Counted from the stretch's first letter, positions 9,195 through 21,825 are shown. The stretch is 64,000 bases of DNA from Zeimonas sp046347945 (GCA_046347945.1 JAXMFB010000019.1:11652-75651); one strand, 5' to 3'. Notes: a model not told the origin generated them from the sequence alone. Numbers and translations: made by a program.

Positions 9195-10138
9195 GGTTCG
9201 TCGCGCCGCTCGAGGATGGCGGAGATCACGTAGCGCGGCCGCTGGCGCACTTCCTGGTAGATGCGCCCGACGTATTCGCCGAGCAGTCCGATGCCGAACA
9301 GCGCGATGCCGATCAGCAGGAACGCGATCGCGAACAGCGCGAAGAGCCCGCCTTCCTCGGGGCCGATGACCAGGCGCCGGACGCCCAGGATCACCACGAG
9401 CGCGCCCGAGCCGAGCGAAACCAGCATCCCGACCAGCGAGAACAGCTGCAGCGGCATTACCGTGAAGCCGGTCATCAGGTCGAAGTTCAGGCGGATGAGG
9501 CTGTACAGCGAGTACTTCGACTCGCCTGCGAAGCGCTCCTCGTGACCGACGACGACTTCGGTGGGGTTCTGCGCGAACTGCCAGGCGAGCGCCGGGATGA
9601 ACGTGTACAGCTCGTTGCACTGGTTGATCGTGTCGACGATGCGCCGGCTGTAGGCGCGCATCATGCAGCCCTGGTCGGTCATCTTGATGCGCGTGGTGCG
9701 CTCGCGGATCCGGTTCATCGCCCGCGACGCCACGCGCCGCCACATCACGTCGTCGCGCCGGCGCCGGATCGAGCCGACGTAATCGTGGCCCGCGTCCATC
9801 TGCTCGAGCAGCAGGTGGATGTCCTCGGGCGGATTCTGCAGGTCGGCGTCGAGGGTCACGATGCGCTCGCCGCGCGAGTGCTCGAAGCCCGCGAGGATCG
9901 CTCGGTGCTGGCCGAAGTTGCCGTTGAACATCACGACGCGGGTCACGTCTGGGCGGCGATGGAACTGGTCGGCCAGCAGCGTCGCCGACCGGTCGCGGCT
10001 GCCGTCGTTGACGAACACGACCTCGTAGGCGACGTCGAGCGCGTCGAGGGCCGGGTACAGGCGCTCGAACAGCGCGGCGAGCACGGCCTCTTCGTTGTAG
10101 ACCGGGATGACGACGGACAGTTCGACAGGCCTGGGCAT
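9191..10138 (-). CDS. arnC: Undecaprenyl-phosphate 4-deoxy-4-formamido-L-arabinose transferase
   Basis: A 315-residue membrane GT2 glycosyltransferase. It transfers Ara4FN from UDP to undecaprenyl phosphate on the cytoplasmic face of the inner membrane. SVVIPVYNEE opens the GT-A fold, VNDGSRD and TLDADLQNPPED carry the nucleotide- and metal-binding acidic residues, and two C-terminal hydrophobic helices (MPLQLFSLVGMLVSLG; LFALFAIAFLLIGIALFGIG) anchor it. It starts two bases after the arnB stop and overlaps the next start by four bases. It is intact although it sits between frameshifted neighbours. Confidence 0.93.
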   Translation of the reverse strand: MPRPVELSVVIPVYNEEAVLAALFERLYPALDALDVAYEVVFVNDGSRDRSATLLADQFHRRPDVTRVVMFNGNFGQHRAILAGFEHSRGERIVTLDADLQNPPEDIHLLLEQMDAGHDYVGSIRRRRDDVMWRRVASRAMNRIRERTTRIKMTDQGCMMRAYSRRIVDTINQCNELYTFIPALAWQFAQNPTEVVVGHEERFAGESKYSLYSLIRLNFDLMTGFTVMPLQLFSLVGMLVSLGSGALVVILGVRRLVIGPEEGGLFALFAIAFLLIGIALFGIGLLGEYVGRIYQEVRQRPRYVISAILERRDEP

Positions 10139-11268
10139 CTAGCGATCCTGGCGCAGGGCGGCCTTCACGACGCGGCCGACTGCCTCGCACACGCGAGGCA
10201 CGTCGTCGTCGCGCATCGCCGGGAACAGCGGCAGCGTGACCGTGCGCCGGCCGATGTCCTCGGCGACCGGGAAGTCGCCGTCGCCGAATCCGCGACGGCG
10301 GAACAGCGTGAACAGGTGCATCGCCGGATAGTGGACGCCGACGCCGATTCCCTCGTGCTTCATCGCCTCGATGAAGCCGCCGCGGTCGATGTTCATTCGC
10401 GCGAGCGGCAGCAGCGGCTGGAACATGTGCCAGTTGCCGCATTCGAACTCCTCGACCGGCAGGTCGAAGCCGAGCGAACGGTCGAAGTGCTCGAAGTACA
10501 GCCGCGCCAGGTGGCGCCGCCGCTCGTTGAAGGCGTCGGTTTTGGCGCAGCTGGCTCAGGCCGATCGCCGCGGCAATGTCGGTGAGGTTGGCCTTGCCGC
10601 CCAGCACGTCGACGTCCAGCGAGCCGTCGGCGAAGCGCGTCACGCCCTGCAGCCGCAGCTTCTCGAACCGTCGCGCCTCGTCGTCGTCGTTCATCACCAG
10701 GCAGCCGCCCTCGCCGGTGGTCATGTTCTTGTTCGGGTGAAGCTGAACGAGACCAGGTCGCCGGTGGTGCCGATGCGCCGGCCCTCCCACCGGGCGCCTT
10801 ACCGACTGCGCGGCGTCCCCAGCGCGCAGCCCGTGCCGCCCGGCGATCTCGTACAGGCGCGTGCGGTCGACCGGAAGCCCCGCCAGGTCGACCGGGATCA
10901 GCATCCGGGTGCGCGGCGTGATCGCGGCCTCGACGCGCGACAGGTCGATGTTGCGGGTGGCCGGGTCGACGTCGACGAACACCGGTGTCGCGCCGACGGC
11001 GAGCACGACGTTTGCGGTTGCGACCCAGCTGAGCGGCGTCGTGATCACCTCGTCGCCGGGGCCGATGCCGGCCAGCCGCAGCGCGATCTCGAAGCGCCGC
11101 GGTCGCCGAGCTCGCTACGCGCACCGGGCGGCCGCCTGTCCAGGCCGACAACTCGGCTTCGACCTGCGACAGCGCGGCCCGTGGTGAGCCAGCCGGAGCG
11201 CAGCACGGCGGCAACCGCGTCGATCGCGTCTTCGTCGATGCTGGGCGGGTGAAGGGCAGGAAGTCCAT
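10139..11268 (-). pseudogene. arnB: UDP-4-amino-4-deoxy-L-arabinose-oxoglutarate aminotransferase, multiply frameshifted
   Basis: DegT/DnrJ/EryC1-type PLP aminotransferase that converts UDP-4-keto-arabinose to UDP-L-Ara4N. The start MDFLPFTRP is at 11268 and the C-terminus (MFQPLLPLARMN to ALRQDR) is in another frame, ending at 10139. Between them I can follow the protein only by changing frame about six times, near 11243, 11180, 11095, 10812, 10744 and 10550. The PLP-lysine region HPNKNMTTGEGG and ITTPLSWVATANVV are clearly recognisable. All shifts are one- or two-base events with the codon pattern kept, so base errors in the assembly are the simplest reading. As given, no full-length protein is encoded. 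Confidence 0.85.
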
Positions 11269-11272
11269 CGGA

Positions 11273-12964
11273 TCAGACCGAACGACGACGACGCGCGCGG
11301 GTCCTCGTAGACGACGCGCATCGGCAACCCGACCTTGCTGCAACTGCTGGAAGACCGCCCGCGGCATCATCGCGGCCCCGCGCGGCAGCGCGCGCCAGCG
11401 CGCGTCGAACTGCGCGAGCGTGATCCAGCGCTGCGGGTCGTGGGCCTGGCCGAAGGCGAGCTCGCCCGACCAGGCGACCAGCGTCACGTCGCGGCGCAGG
11501 TAGTACGGCAGCGTCTGGTCGTACATCGCGACCGAGAACACCGGGTCGTCGGCGCGAAGCTCGGGCGCGAGCGCCTCGACCGCTTCCTCGCTGCTCTTCA
11601 GGCTGCCGTGGCTGTCGTGGCCGCTCAACGCGAGTGTGACCGAGACGAGGCTCGCAGCCGCGCACGATCAGCGTCGCCGCGTTCTTGCGGCCGCGGCGCA
11701 AGCGCCTGCCAGGCCACGGCGGCGGCCGCGACGAAAAGCGCCGCGCCGAGCGCCATCATCAGCGCCATCGGCCGCAGGATCTCGGCTGGCGTGTCGTGCG
11801 TGGCGAACCGGTCGGAGAACGGCGCGATCGCGAGATGGAGCAGGCAGCCGGCGACCGGCAGCAGCAGGTGGCGAGAAAGCCGCGTCGCGTCGACGCGCTC
11901 GAGCCACGCAGCGGCCAGCAGCGCGAGCGCCGGGAACATCGGCAGGATGTACGACGGCAGCTTCGAGTGCGACACGCTGAAGAACACGAAGACGAACACC
12001 GACCAGATCAGCAGCAGCCGCAGCGGCTGGAACGACTGCGAGTCGTCTCGGCGCGCGCCCAGCCGCGCGAGCGCCGGCAGCGTCGTGGTCCAGGGCAGGA
12101 AGCCGACCAGCAGGATCGGCACGAAGTACCAGGGCGCGCCGAGCCGCTGCGCCTCGTCGGTCAGGTAGCGCTGGAAGTGCTCGTGGATGAAGAAGAACTC
12201 GAAGAAGTCGGGGTTGCGCAGCGACACTGCGACGAACCAGGGCGCGGTGAGCGCGAGGAACAGCGGCAGCCCGGTGCCCCAGTGCATGCGCCGCCAGAAC
12301 GCCCACTGCCGGTTCAGCAGGCTGTAGAGCACCAGCGTCGCGCCCGGGATCAGCACGCCGACCAGCCCCTTCGACAGCGTGGCGCCGGCCATCGCGGCCC
12401 AGGTGACCCACATCGCGCGGCGCCGCTCGTCGTCGCCGGTGCCGTCGTGCTGGGCGATCACGAACGCGCACAGCGCGAGCGTCAGGAAGAACGCCAGCCC
12501 TATGTCGAGGCTGAGGAAGTGCGAACTGGCGATGATCCAGGTGGTGCCCGCCGCGACCATCGCCGCGTGCGCGCCGGCGGCCTGGCCCAGAGCCGGCGGG
12601 CGGTGTACGCGACCGCGACCACCGTCAGGAACCCGGTCAGGCCGGGCCACAGCCTCGCCGCGAAATCGTTGATGCCGAACAGATGGAAGGCGAGCGCACC
12701 CATCCAGTACTGCAGCGCCGGCTTCTCGAAGTAGAGGAAGCCATTCAGGCGCGGCGTGATCCAGTCGCCGCTGCGCATCATTTCGAGCGCGATCGTCGCG
12801 TAGCGCCCCTCGTCGGGCGTGAGCAGCGCCCGGTAGCCGAGCGGCGCGAACCACGCGAGCGCGAGCAGCGCCCAGCACGCCGCCTGGCGGGCCGTGCCGC
12901 TGCAGGCCGCGTCGAGCAGCCGGGTGAGGCCCGACTCAGCGCGCGCGGCGGACGTTCCGGACAT
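11273..12964 (-). pseudogene. arnT: 4-amino-4-deoxy-L-arabinose (lipid A) transferase, frameshifted
   Basis: GT39/GT83-type inner-membrane transferase that adds L-Ara4N to lipid A phosphates in the periplasm, lowering the negative surface charge. The N-terminus (RALLTPDEGRYATIALEM, the periplasmic acidic loop typical of ArnT) starts at 12964 inside the 3' end of the NYN gene. Near 12590 a G is missing from a G-run (LW then GQAAGAHAAM), and the long multi-helix part continues in a second frame. Further shifts lie near 11695, 11640 and 11300 before the stop at 11273. The C-terminal soluble domain (YDQTLPYYLRRDVTLV) is recognisable. It probably encodes a working protein if the breaks are sequence errors. 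Confidence 0.82.
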
Positions 12965-13736
12965 AGATGGCCTTTCCGCGACTGCCTGCCACCGCCTGCT
13001 CGTCGATCTCGAAGTGTTCGGGCAGCGACTTCACCAGGTCGCTGAACTTGCGGTGTCCGTAGAGGCGGGCGTCGAAGTCCGGGCGCAGCTTGGTGATGTT
13101 GCTGCCGACGGACCCGAGTTGCGCCCAGCCGCTCTCTTCGGAGACGGCGTCGATCGCGTCGGCGATCAACTCGACCAGCGCGGCGCGGTCGTCGGTCACC
13201 TTCGAGCCGCGCGCCTGGCCGGCCGGCGCCGCGGCCTTCTCGGGCATCGCCCGCAGCACTTCGGTGTAGACGAACTTGTCGCAGGCGGCGACGAACGGTT
13301 CGGGCGTCTTGCGCTCGCCGAATCCGTAGACGAGCAGCCCCTGCTCGCGCAGGCGCGAAGCCAGGCGCGTGAAGTCGCTGTCGCTCGACACGAGGCAAAA
13401 GCCGTCGAAGCGCCCGGTGTAGAGCAGGTCCATCGCGTCGATGATCAGCGAGCTGTCGGTCGCGTTCTTGCCCTTCGTGTAGCCGAACTGCTGCACCGGG
13501 ACGATCGAGTGCTCGAGCAGGATCTTCTTCCAGCTGCCGAGCTGCGGCTGGGTCCAGTCGCCGTAGATGCGCTTGACGCTGGCGATGCCGAATTTCGCGA
13601 TTTCGGCGAGCAGTCCGTCGATGATCGAGGCCTGCGCGTTGTCGGCGTCGATCAGCACCGCGAGGCGCGCCTGGGATTCCTCGGGCGATGCGGGTGCGGC
13701 GGCGCCAAGGAGGGCGGGTTTGCCGGGAGTGGCCAT
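12936..13736 (-). CDS. NYN (LabA/DUF88-type) putative ribonuclease with C-terminal OST-HTH/LOTUS-like domain
   Basis: A 266-residue protein. Residues about 20-150 form a NYN/PIN-like nuclease domain: LAVLIDADNAQ holds the first Asp, GKNATDSSLIIDAMDLL the second acidic site, and VSSDSDFTRLASRLREQG the third. Residues about 180-265 resemble an OST-HTH/LOTUS RNA-binding domain (LVELIADAIDAV...GSNITKLRPDFDARLYG). Limited Ala/Pro-rich linkers lie at the start and around residue 170. It probably acts on RNA, but the target is not known. It lies between yajQ and arnT, and its end overlaps the arnT start by 29 bases. Confidence 0.85.
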   Translation of the reverse strand: MATPGKPALLGAAAPASPEESQARLAVLIDADNAQASIIDGLLAEIAKFGIASVKRIYGDWTQPQLGSWKKILLEHSIVPVQQFGYTKGKNATDSSLIIDAMDLLYTGRFDGFCLVSSDSDFTRLASRLREQGLLVYGFGERKTPEPFVAACDKFVYTEVLRAMPEKAAAPAGQARGSKVTDDRAALVELIADAIDAVSEESGWAQLGSVGSNITKLRPDFDARLYGHRKFSDLVKSLPEHFEIDEQAVAGSRGKAIYVRNVRRAR

Positions 13737-13768
13737 CTAGCAGCCTCGTGCCAGGTCGGGGGCGATCG

Positions 13769-14254
13769 TCAGTCGCGGAAGTTGGTGAACGACAGCGGCA
13801 CGTCGGCGATCTCCTTCTTCAGCAGCGCGATCGCCGCCTGCAGGTCGTCGCGCTTGGCGCCGCTCACGCGCACCGAGTCGCCCTGGATGCTGGCCTGGAC
13901 CTTCAGCCTGCTGTCCTTGACGAAGCGCACGATCTTCTTCGCGTGGTCGGACGAGACGCCGTGGCGCACGGTGATCACCTGCTTGACCTTGTCGCCGCCG
14001 ATTCTCTGCACCGGGCCGTGGTCGAGGAAGCGAACGTCGACGTTGCGCTTCGCGCACTTGGCGACCAGCACGTCGCGGACCTGCCCCAGCTTGAAGTCGT
14101 CGTCGGCATAGGCGGTCAGCTCGCGTTCCTTCTGTTCGATGCGCGCGTCCGATCCCTTGAAGTCGAAGCGGTTGGCGATCTCCTTGTTGGCCTGGTCGAC
14201 GGCGTTGCGCACTTCGATCGCGTCGCTTTCCGAGACCACGTCGAACGATGGCAT
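13769..14254 (-). CDS. yajQ: YajQ-family cyclic-di-GMP/nucleotide-binding protein
   Basis: A 161-residue protein matching the YajQ family along its length: MPSFDVVSESDAIEVRNAVDQ at the start, RFDFKGSDARIE, and the C-terminal LQAAIALLKKEIADVPLSFTNFRD. The family has two similar ferredoxin-like domains. Xanthomonas members bind cyclic di-GMP and act as transcription cofactors, so a signalling role is possible but is not shown by the sequence. AGGAGGAA lies six bases before the ATG at 14254, a strong ribosome site. Confidence 0.95.
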   Translation of the reverse strand: MPSFDVVSESDAIEVRNAVDQANKEIANRFDFKGSDARIEQKERELTAYADDDFKLGQVRDVLVAKCAKRNVDVRFLDHGPVQRIGGDKVKQVITVRHGVSSDHAKKIVRFVKDSRLKVQASIQGDSVRVSGAKRDDLQAAIALLKKEIADVPLSFTNFRD

Positions 14255-14354
14255 GGCGGTTCCTCCTCATCGCCCGGCGGGATCGCCGGGGAACAACGCC
14301 CGGCATTGTAGGCCCACTGGCGGCGGCGCCCCGGTCGCGACGGCCGGTGTCGGC

Positions 14355-17600
<3,246 letters not shown>

Positions 17601-17632
17601 GAACCGCTGCCGTGTGGGTGCAAAATCTGCGG

Positions 17633-17638
17633 ATTATA
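17633..17638 (-). promoter_or_regulatory. Probable -10 element for argG
   Basis: The minus strand reads TATAAT here in an AT-rich pocket between dinB and argG. It would give a leader of about 26 bases before the argG ATG at 17600. No good -35 hexamer is seen at 16-18 bases upstream, so the site may need an activator or may not be a promoter. Confidence 0.5.
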
Positions 17639-17660
17639 GAACCAGGCGCCGCCGCGCCGC

Positions 17661-18800
17661 TCAGCCCGACAGCGGCAGCTCCCCCTGCTGCGGGCCCGGC
17701 GACGCGGCGCCGCCACGGCCGGATCCGGCACGTGCGGCCGTCGCGCCCGGGCGCGACAGGCTGCCGACGCGCACGCCGAGCAGGCGCAGCCGACGCACCG
17801 CCGGCACCCGGTCCAGGCACTCGAACGCCGCGCGGCGGATCGCCGCGTCGTCGTCGGTCGGCTCGGGCAGCGTCAGGTCGCGCGTCACGATGCGGAAATC
17901 GTCGTAGCGCGCCTTCACGCCGATCGTGCGCCCGGCGTAGCCACGGCGGCGCAGGTCGGCGGCGACGTCGCGGCACAGCTCGGCCAGGCAGGCGGCGAGC
18001 GCCTGCCAGTCGCGTCGCAGATGCAGGTCGCGCTCGAAGGTGGTCTCGCGGCTCATCGAGACCGGCTCGCTCGCCGTGACCACCGGACGCTCGTCGCGGC
18101 CGTGCGCAGCCTCGTGCAGCCAGCGCCCGTAGTGGGCGCCGAAGCGGGCGACGAGCATCGACGGCGACGCCGCGGCCAGTTCGCCGATCGTGCGCAGCCC
18201 GAGTTCCTCGAGCTGCAGGTCGGCCTTGGGCCCGATGCCGTTGATCCGGCGCACCGGCAGCGGCCAGATCAGCGTCGGGATGTCCTCCACATCCACGATC
18301 GTGAGGCCTGCCGGCTTGTGCAGGTCGGAGGCGATCTTCGCGAGGAGCTTGTTCGGCGCCAAGCCGACCGAGCAGGTCAGGCCGGTGGCCTCCAGCACGC
18401 GGCGCTGGATGTCGCGGGCGACCGGCGCGCCGCGCTCGATGCGGATGCCCGGCACCGCGGTGAGGTCGAGGTAGACCTCGTCGATGCCGCGGTCCTCGAT
18501 GCGGTCGGTGACTGCGGCGATCGCCGCCTTGAACAGCCGCGAGTAGCGACGGTACTCGTCGAAGTCGACCGGCAGGAACACGCACTCCGGGCACAGCTCG
18601 GCGGCGCGCCGCAGCGCCATGCCGGAGCGGATGCCGAAGGCGCGCGCCTCGTAGGTGGCGGTCGTGACGACGCCGCGGCGCGACGGCTCGCCGTGCCCGC
18701 CGATGGCGACCGGCCGGCCGCGCAATTCGGGCCGGCGCAGCAGCTCGACCGACGCGTAGAACGCGTCCATGTCGAGGTGCGCGATGCGGCGCCAGTCCAT
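17661..18800 (-). CDS. dinB: DNA polymerase IV (Y-family)
   Basis: A 379-residue translesion polymerase. The catalytic acidic residues are in IAHLDMDAFYASVEL and in IEDRGIDEVYLDLT. TYEARAFGIRSGM and CSVGLAPNKLLAKIASDLHKPAG are Y-family signatures, followed by the helix-hairpin-helix thumb (INGIGPKAD) and the little-finger domain. The C-terminus QQGELPLSG is a sliding-clamp binding motif (QxxLPL type). No LexA box is seen in the 81 bases upstream, which are instead very G-rich on the plus strand. It is transcribed in the same direction as the sensor kinase gene upstream. Confidence 0.95.
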   Translation of the reverse strand: MDWRRIAHLDMDAFYASVELLRRPELRGRPVAIGGHGEPSRRGVVTTATYEARAFGIRSGMALRRAAELCPECVFLPVDFDEYRRYSRLFKAAIAAVTDRIEDRGIDEVYLDLTAVPGIRIERGAPVARDIQRRVLEATGLTCSVGLAPNKLLAKIASDLHKPAGLTIVDVEDIPTLIWPLPVRRINGIGPKADLQLEELGLRTIGELAAASPSMLVARFGAHYGRWLHEAAHGRDERPVVTASEPVSMSRETTFERDLHLRRDWQALAACLAELCRDVAADLRRRGYAGRTIGVKARYDDFRIVTRDLTLPEPTDDDAAIRRAAFECLDRVPAVRRLRLLGVRVGSLSRPGATAARAGSGRGGAASPGPQQGELPLSG

Positions 18801-18850
18801 CGGGTCGGGGTCGGGTCGGGGGCGGGCCGGGGGCGGGCCGGGGGCGGGCG
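18801..18850. repeat. G-rich short tandem repeat with quadruplex potential
   Basis: The plus strand between dinB and the sensor kinase gene carries GGGTCGGGGTCGGGTCGGGGG followed by copies of the 12-base unit GGGGCGGGCCGG. Four or more runs of three to five G with one- to three-base loops meet the usual G-quadruplex pattern. The tract lies directly upstream of the dinB ATG, so dinB mRNA would begin with, or be preceded by, a C-rich tract. Confidence 0.6.
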
Positions 18851-18881
18851 CTCGTGTCGCGGCGGCGGGCGGCGGCGCTTC

Positions 18882-20357
18882 TCAGGCAGTCAGCGGCAGG
18901 TCGATGAAGAACGTCGATCCGCGCCCGGGCTCGCTGCGCAGTCCGGCCGTTCCGCCGTGCAGTTCGGCCACCCGCTTGACGATCGCCAGGCCCAGCCCCG
19001 AGCTGCCGCGTTGCTCGCGGTGCCGGCTGGTCTGGTAGAAGCGCTCGAAGACGCGGGGCTGGTCTTCGGAGGCGACGCCCGGACCGGTGTCGGCGACCTC
19101 GATCCGCACGCCGTCGCCCTCGCGCAGCGCGCGCACCAGCACGCGGCCGCCCGACGGCGTGACCCGCAGCGCGTTGTCGATCAGGTTCGACAACGCCCGC
19201 TCGATCAGCGCCGCATCGGCGCGGGTGAGCGGCAGGCCGTCCGGATACTCGACGCCGAGCGTCACGCCGGCCTGCTGGGCTGCGGACGCGAAACGCTGGA
19301 CGACGTCGTCGGCCAGCTCGCCGATCGCGATCGGCTCGGGCTGCGCGCGGAACTCGGGGCTGTCGAGCCGCGCCAGCTCGGCCAGCGCATCGGTGAGCCG
19401 CTCGAGGTGTTGCGCGTTGTGCAGCGCGCGCTCGAGCAGGTGTGCCTGCGCGTCGGGTGGCAGCGCATCGCCCTTCAGGCGGATCGTCTCGATCTGGCCG
19501 ATCAGCGCGGTGAGCGGCGTGCGCAGGTCGTGCGAGACGCTGGCGACCATCTCGCGGCGGTGCGCGTCGATCGTGCGCACGCGCTCGGCTTCCTGGCGCA
19601 GCCGGTCGAACGCCTCGCGGAACGTGCGGCTCAGGCGCCCGATTTCGTCATCGCGATCGGCGTCGGGAAAGAAGTCGTCGCACAGCTGGTCCGAGAAGCC
19701 GGAACTGCGGATCCGCTCGGTGGCTCGCGTCAGCGCGGTCAGCGGGCGGGTCAGCAGCGAGATCATCGCGATGGTGAGCAGCACGCCGATCGCGATCGTC
19801 ATCAGCCCAGCGGTGGAGGCCGCGCGGATCGCGTAGCTCTTGAGCAGCGCCGGCATCGCGGTGTCGATGTCGGTCTGCCTGGCGACGACGTACAGCCAGC
19901 CGCGCGGCTTGCCTTCGTCGACGACCTCGTGCGCGGCGACCAGCGAGCGGCGCCCCTCGGTGTCGGGGTCGTCGGCCACGATCGGCAGCGCCGGATCCAT
20001 CTGCATCGTTTCGGTGACCGGCTGGAGATCGACCCGGTAGCGGGTCCAGAACGGCTGGCGCTCGCCGGCCGTCGCCAGCACGCGGCCGTCGAGGTCGAGC
20101 AGGTACAGGCCGGTGTTCGGCGAGTACAGCGTGTACTGGCGAAGTGTCGCGCCGAAGCCGGCCGGGTCGCGGGAGTAGTCGCGCCAGAGGTCGGGGTGCG
20201 CCTCGAGGACGCGCTGCGCGAACGCCGCGTTCTTGGCGTACATCCAGTCGCTGTAGTACTGCCGGACCGAGGCGTGCATGATGATCGCGAGCAGCGCGGC
20301 CATCATCAGGCCGAAGCCGACGACCAGCAGCAGGACGCGTGCGCGCAGCGATTTCAT
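18882..20357 (-). CDS. Sensor histidine kinase (OmpR-partner type)
   Basis: A 491-residue inner-membrane kinase. A first transmembrane helix lies near residues 8-27, followed by a periplasmic sensor region of about 145 residues and a second helix near 180-203. Then come a HAMP domain, the dimerisation/phosphoacceptor region MVASVSHDLRTPLTALIGQI, and the ATPase domain with NLIDNALR, ADTGPGV and GSSGLGLAIV. The periplasmic part (YTLYSPNTGLYLLDLDGRVLAT) resembles PAS-like extracellular sensors; the ligand is unknown. The ATG at 20357 overlaps the stop of the response regulator gene (ATGA), so the two are translationally coupled. Confidence 0.92.
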   Translation of the reverse strand: MKSLRARVLLLVVGFGLMMAALLAIIMHASVRQYYSDWMYAKNAAFAQRVLEAHPDLWRDYSRDPAGFGATLRQYTLYSPNTGLYLLDLDGRVLATAGERQPFWTRYRVDLQPVTETMQMDPALPIVADDPDTEGRRSLVAAHEVVDEGKPRGWLYVVARQTDIDTAMPALLKSYAIRAASTAGLMTIAIGVLLTIAMISLLTRPLTALTRATERIRSSGFSDQLCDDFFPDADRDDEIGRLSRTFREAFDRLRQEAERVRTIDAHRREMVASVSHDLRTPLTALIGQIETIRLKGDALPPDAQAHLLERALHNAQHLERLTDALAELARLDSPEFRAQPEPIAIGELADDVVQRFASAAQQAGVTLGVEYPDGLPLTRADAALIERALSNLIDNALRVTPSGGRVLVRALREGDGVRIEVADTGPGVASEDQPRVFERFYQTSRHREQRGSSGLGLAIVKRVAELHGGTAGLRSEPGRGSTFFIDLPLTA

Positions 20358-21094
20358 CGGCGGTCGGCGAAGCGGTACCCGACGCCGCGCACCGTGAGCA
20401 CGCGGCGCGGGTTGGCGGGGTCGGCCTCGATCTTGGCGCGCAGGCGGTTGATGTGCGTGTTCACCGTGTGCTCGTAGCCTTCGAACGTGGTGCCCCAGAC
20501 GGCGTCGAGCAGCTGCATCCGCGTGAACGCGCGCCCGGGATGCCGGGCGAAGTGCGCGAGCAGGTCGAACTCCTTGGCCGTGAGCGCGATCGGCTGGCCG
20601 GCGAGGCGAACCTCGCGGCTGGCGCAGTCGATGAGAAGGTCGCCGACCTCGATGCGCTCCGTGCCGGCGCTGGCGGCCGTCGCGGCGCCGGCGTCGGCGG
20701 CGACCGGCGCGTGCATGTCGACGCGGCGCAGCATGGCCCGCACGCGCGCCTGCAGCTCGGGGATCGAGAACGGCTTGGTCAGGTAGTCGTCGGCGCCGAG
20801 CTCGAGCCCGAGCACGCGGTCGAGCTCGGTCGAGCGGGCGGTCAGCATCAGCACCGGCGTGGTCACCTTGTCGATGCGCAGCGCACGCACGATGTCCAGG
20901 CCATCGCGCCCGGGGAGCATGACGTCGAGGACGATCAGGTCGTAGCGCCCCGAGCGCGCCGCCTCGTAGCCGGCGACGCCGTCGTGCACGCAGTCGATGC
21001 GATGACCGAGATCGCGCAGGTGCATCGCGATCAGCTCGGCGATGTCGCGCTGGTCCTCGACCACGAGTATTCGCCTGTCCATCGAATCGAGCAT
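20354..21094 (-). CDS. OmpR/PhoB-family response regulator
   Basis: A 246-residue regulator. The receiver domain has the acidic pair in VVEDQRD, the phosphoacceptor in DLIVLDVMLPGRDG, and the Lys in YLTKPFS. An Ala-rich linker of about 25 residues leads to a winged-helix DNA-binding domain (LTAKEFDLLAHFARHPGRAFTR ... VNTHINRLRAKIE). It is cotranscribed with the kinase that follows. The ATG at 21094 has a G-rich stretch suitably upstream; an in-frame ATG at 21082 has none. The target genes are unknown. An ECF sigma gene is divergent 155 bases away. Confidence 0.93.
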   Translation of the reverse strand: MLDSMDRRILVVEDQRDIAELIAMHLRDLGHRIDCVHDGVAGYEAARSGRYDLIVLDVMLPGRDGLDIVRALRIDKVTTPVLMLTARSTELDRVLGLELGADDYLTKPFSIPELQARVRAMLRRVDMHAPVAADAGAATAASAGTERIEVGDLLIDCASREVRLAGQPIALTAKEFDLLAHFARHPGRAFTRMQLLDAVWGTTFEGYEHTVNTHINRLRAKIEADPANPRRVLTVRGVGYRFADRR

Positions 21095-21249
21095 AGCAAA
21101 ACCCCACGTCCCGCCCGGACCCCGGGGGTGGGTCAGCGCCCGGTCGGTTCGCTTACGGGGATTCGTTATCGAAACGTGATCTTCGCGAGACGACCGGGTA
21201 AGCCCGGCGCGGCAGACTGCACCGGTCGCACCCAGCCAGAGCCAGACGA

Positions 21250-21825
21250 ATGACCGCTCCCTTCGGAGGTCTTGCCTTCCAGTCTCCCAGCCCGGCCGAA
21301 CTGGCCGCTCACCGCGGCGCCATGCTGCGCTTCGCCCGGCGCCGGATCCGCGACGAGGATCTCGCCGAAGACGCGGTCCAGGATGCGCTGCTGGCGGCGC
21401 TGTCGAATCGCGCGTCGTTCCAGGGCCAGTCGGCGCTGCGCACCTGGCTGATCGGCATCCTGAACCACAAGATCCAGGACACCTTCCGGCGCGAAGGACG
21501 CTACGTGCCGGTCTCCGACACCGCGCGCGACGACGAAGGGCTCGACGACGGCCTCGATCGCCTGGCGTTCGGCCAGCCCGGGCAGTTCGACGAGGCCGAC
21601 GACCCCGCGCAGCGCGTGGCCAGCGCCCGCCTGCTCGACGCGCTGCTGGGCGAGATCGACGCGCTGCCCGATACCCTCAGGGAGGTCTTCGTGCTGCAGG
21701 TGCTCGAGGCGCGCGAGACCGCCGAGGTCTGCCAGCGGCTCGGCATCAGCGAGGCCAACTGCTGGGTCAGGCTGCACCGCGCCCGCAAGCGGCTCGCCGA
21801 GCGCATGCGCGACCACCTGGCCTGA
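21250..21825 (+). CDS. ECF-type RNA polymerase sigma factor
   Basis: A 191-residue sigma-70 family factor. Region 2 is near residues 20-85 (AMLRFARRRIRDEDLAEDAVQDAL; SALRTWLIGILNHKIQDTFRR) and region 4 near 135-185 (DALPDTLREVFVLQVLEARETAEVCQRLGISEANCWVRLHRARKRL). The acidic spacer between them is longer than average. No anti-sigma gene with a transmembrane or zinc-binding motif follows; the next gene is an aldo/keto reductase. It is therefore an orphan here, possibly under control of the divergent two-component system. Confidence 0.9.
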   Translation: MTAPFGGLAFQSPSPAELAAHRGAMLRFARRRIRDEDLAEDAVQDALLAALSNRASFQGQSALRTWLIGILNHKIQDTFRREGRYVPVSDTARDDEGLDDGLDRLAFGQPGQFDEADDPAQRVASARLLDALLGEIDALPDTLREVFVLQVLEARETAEVCQRLGISEANCWVRLHRARKRLAERMRDHLA

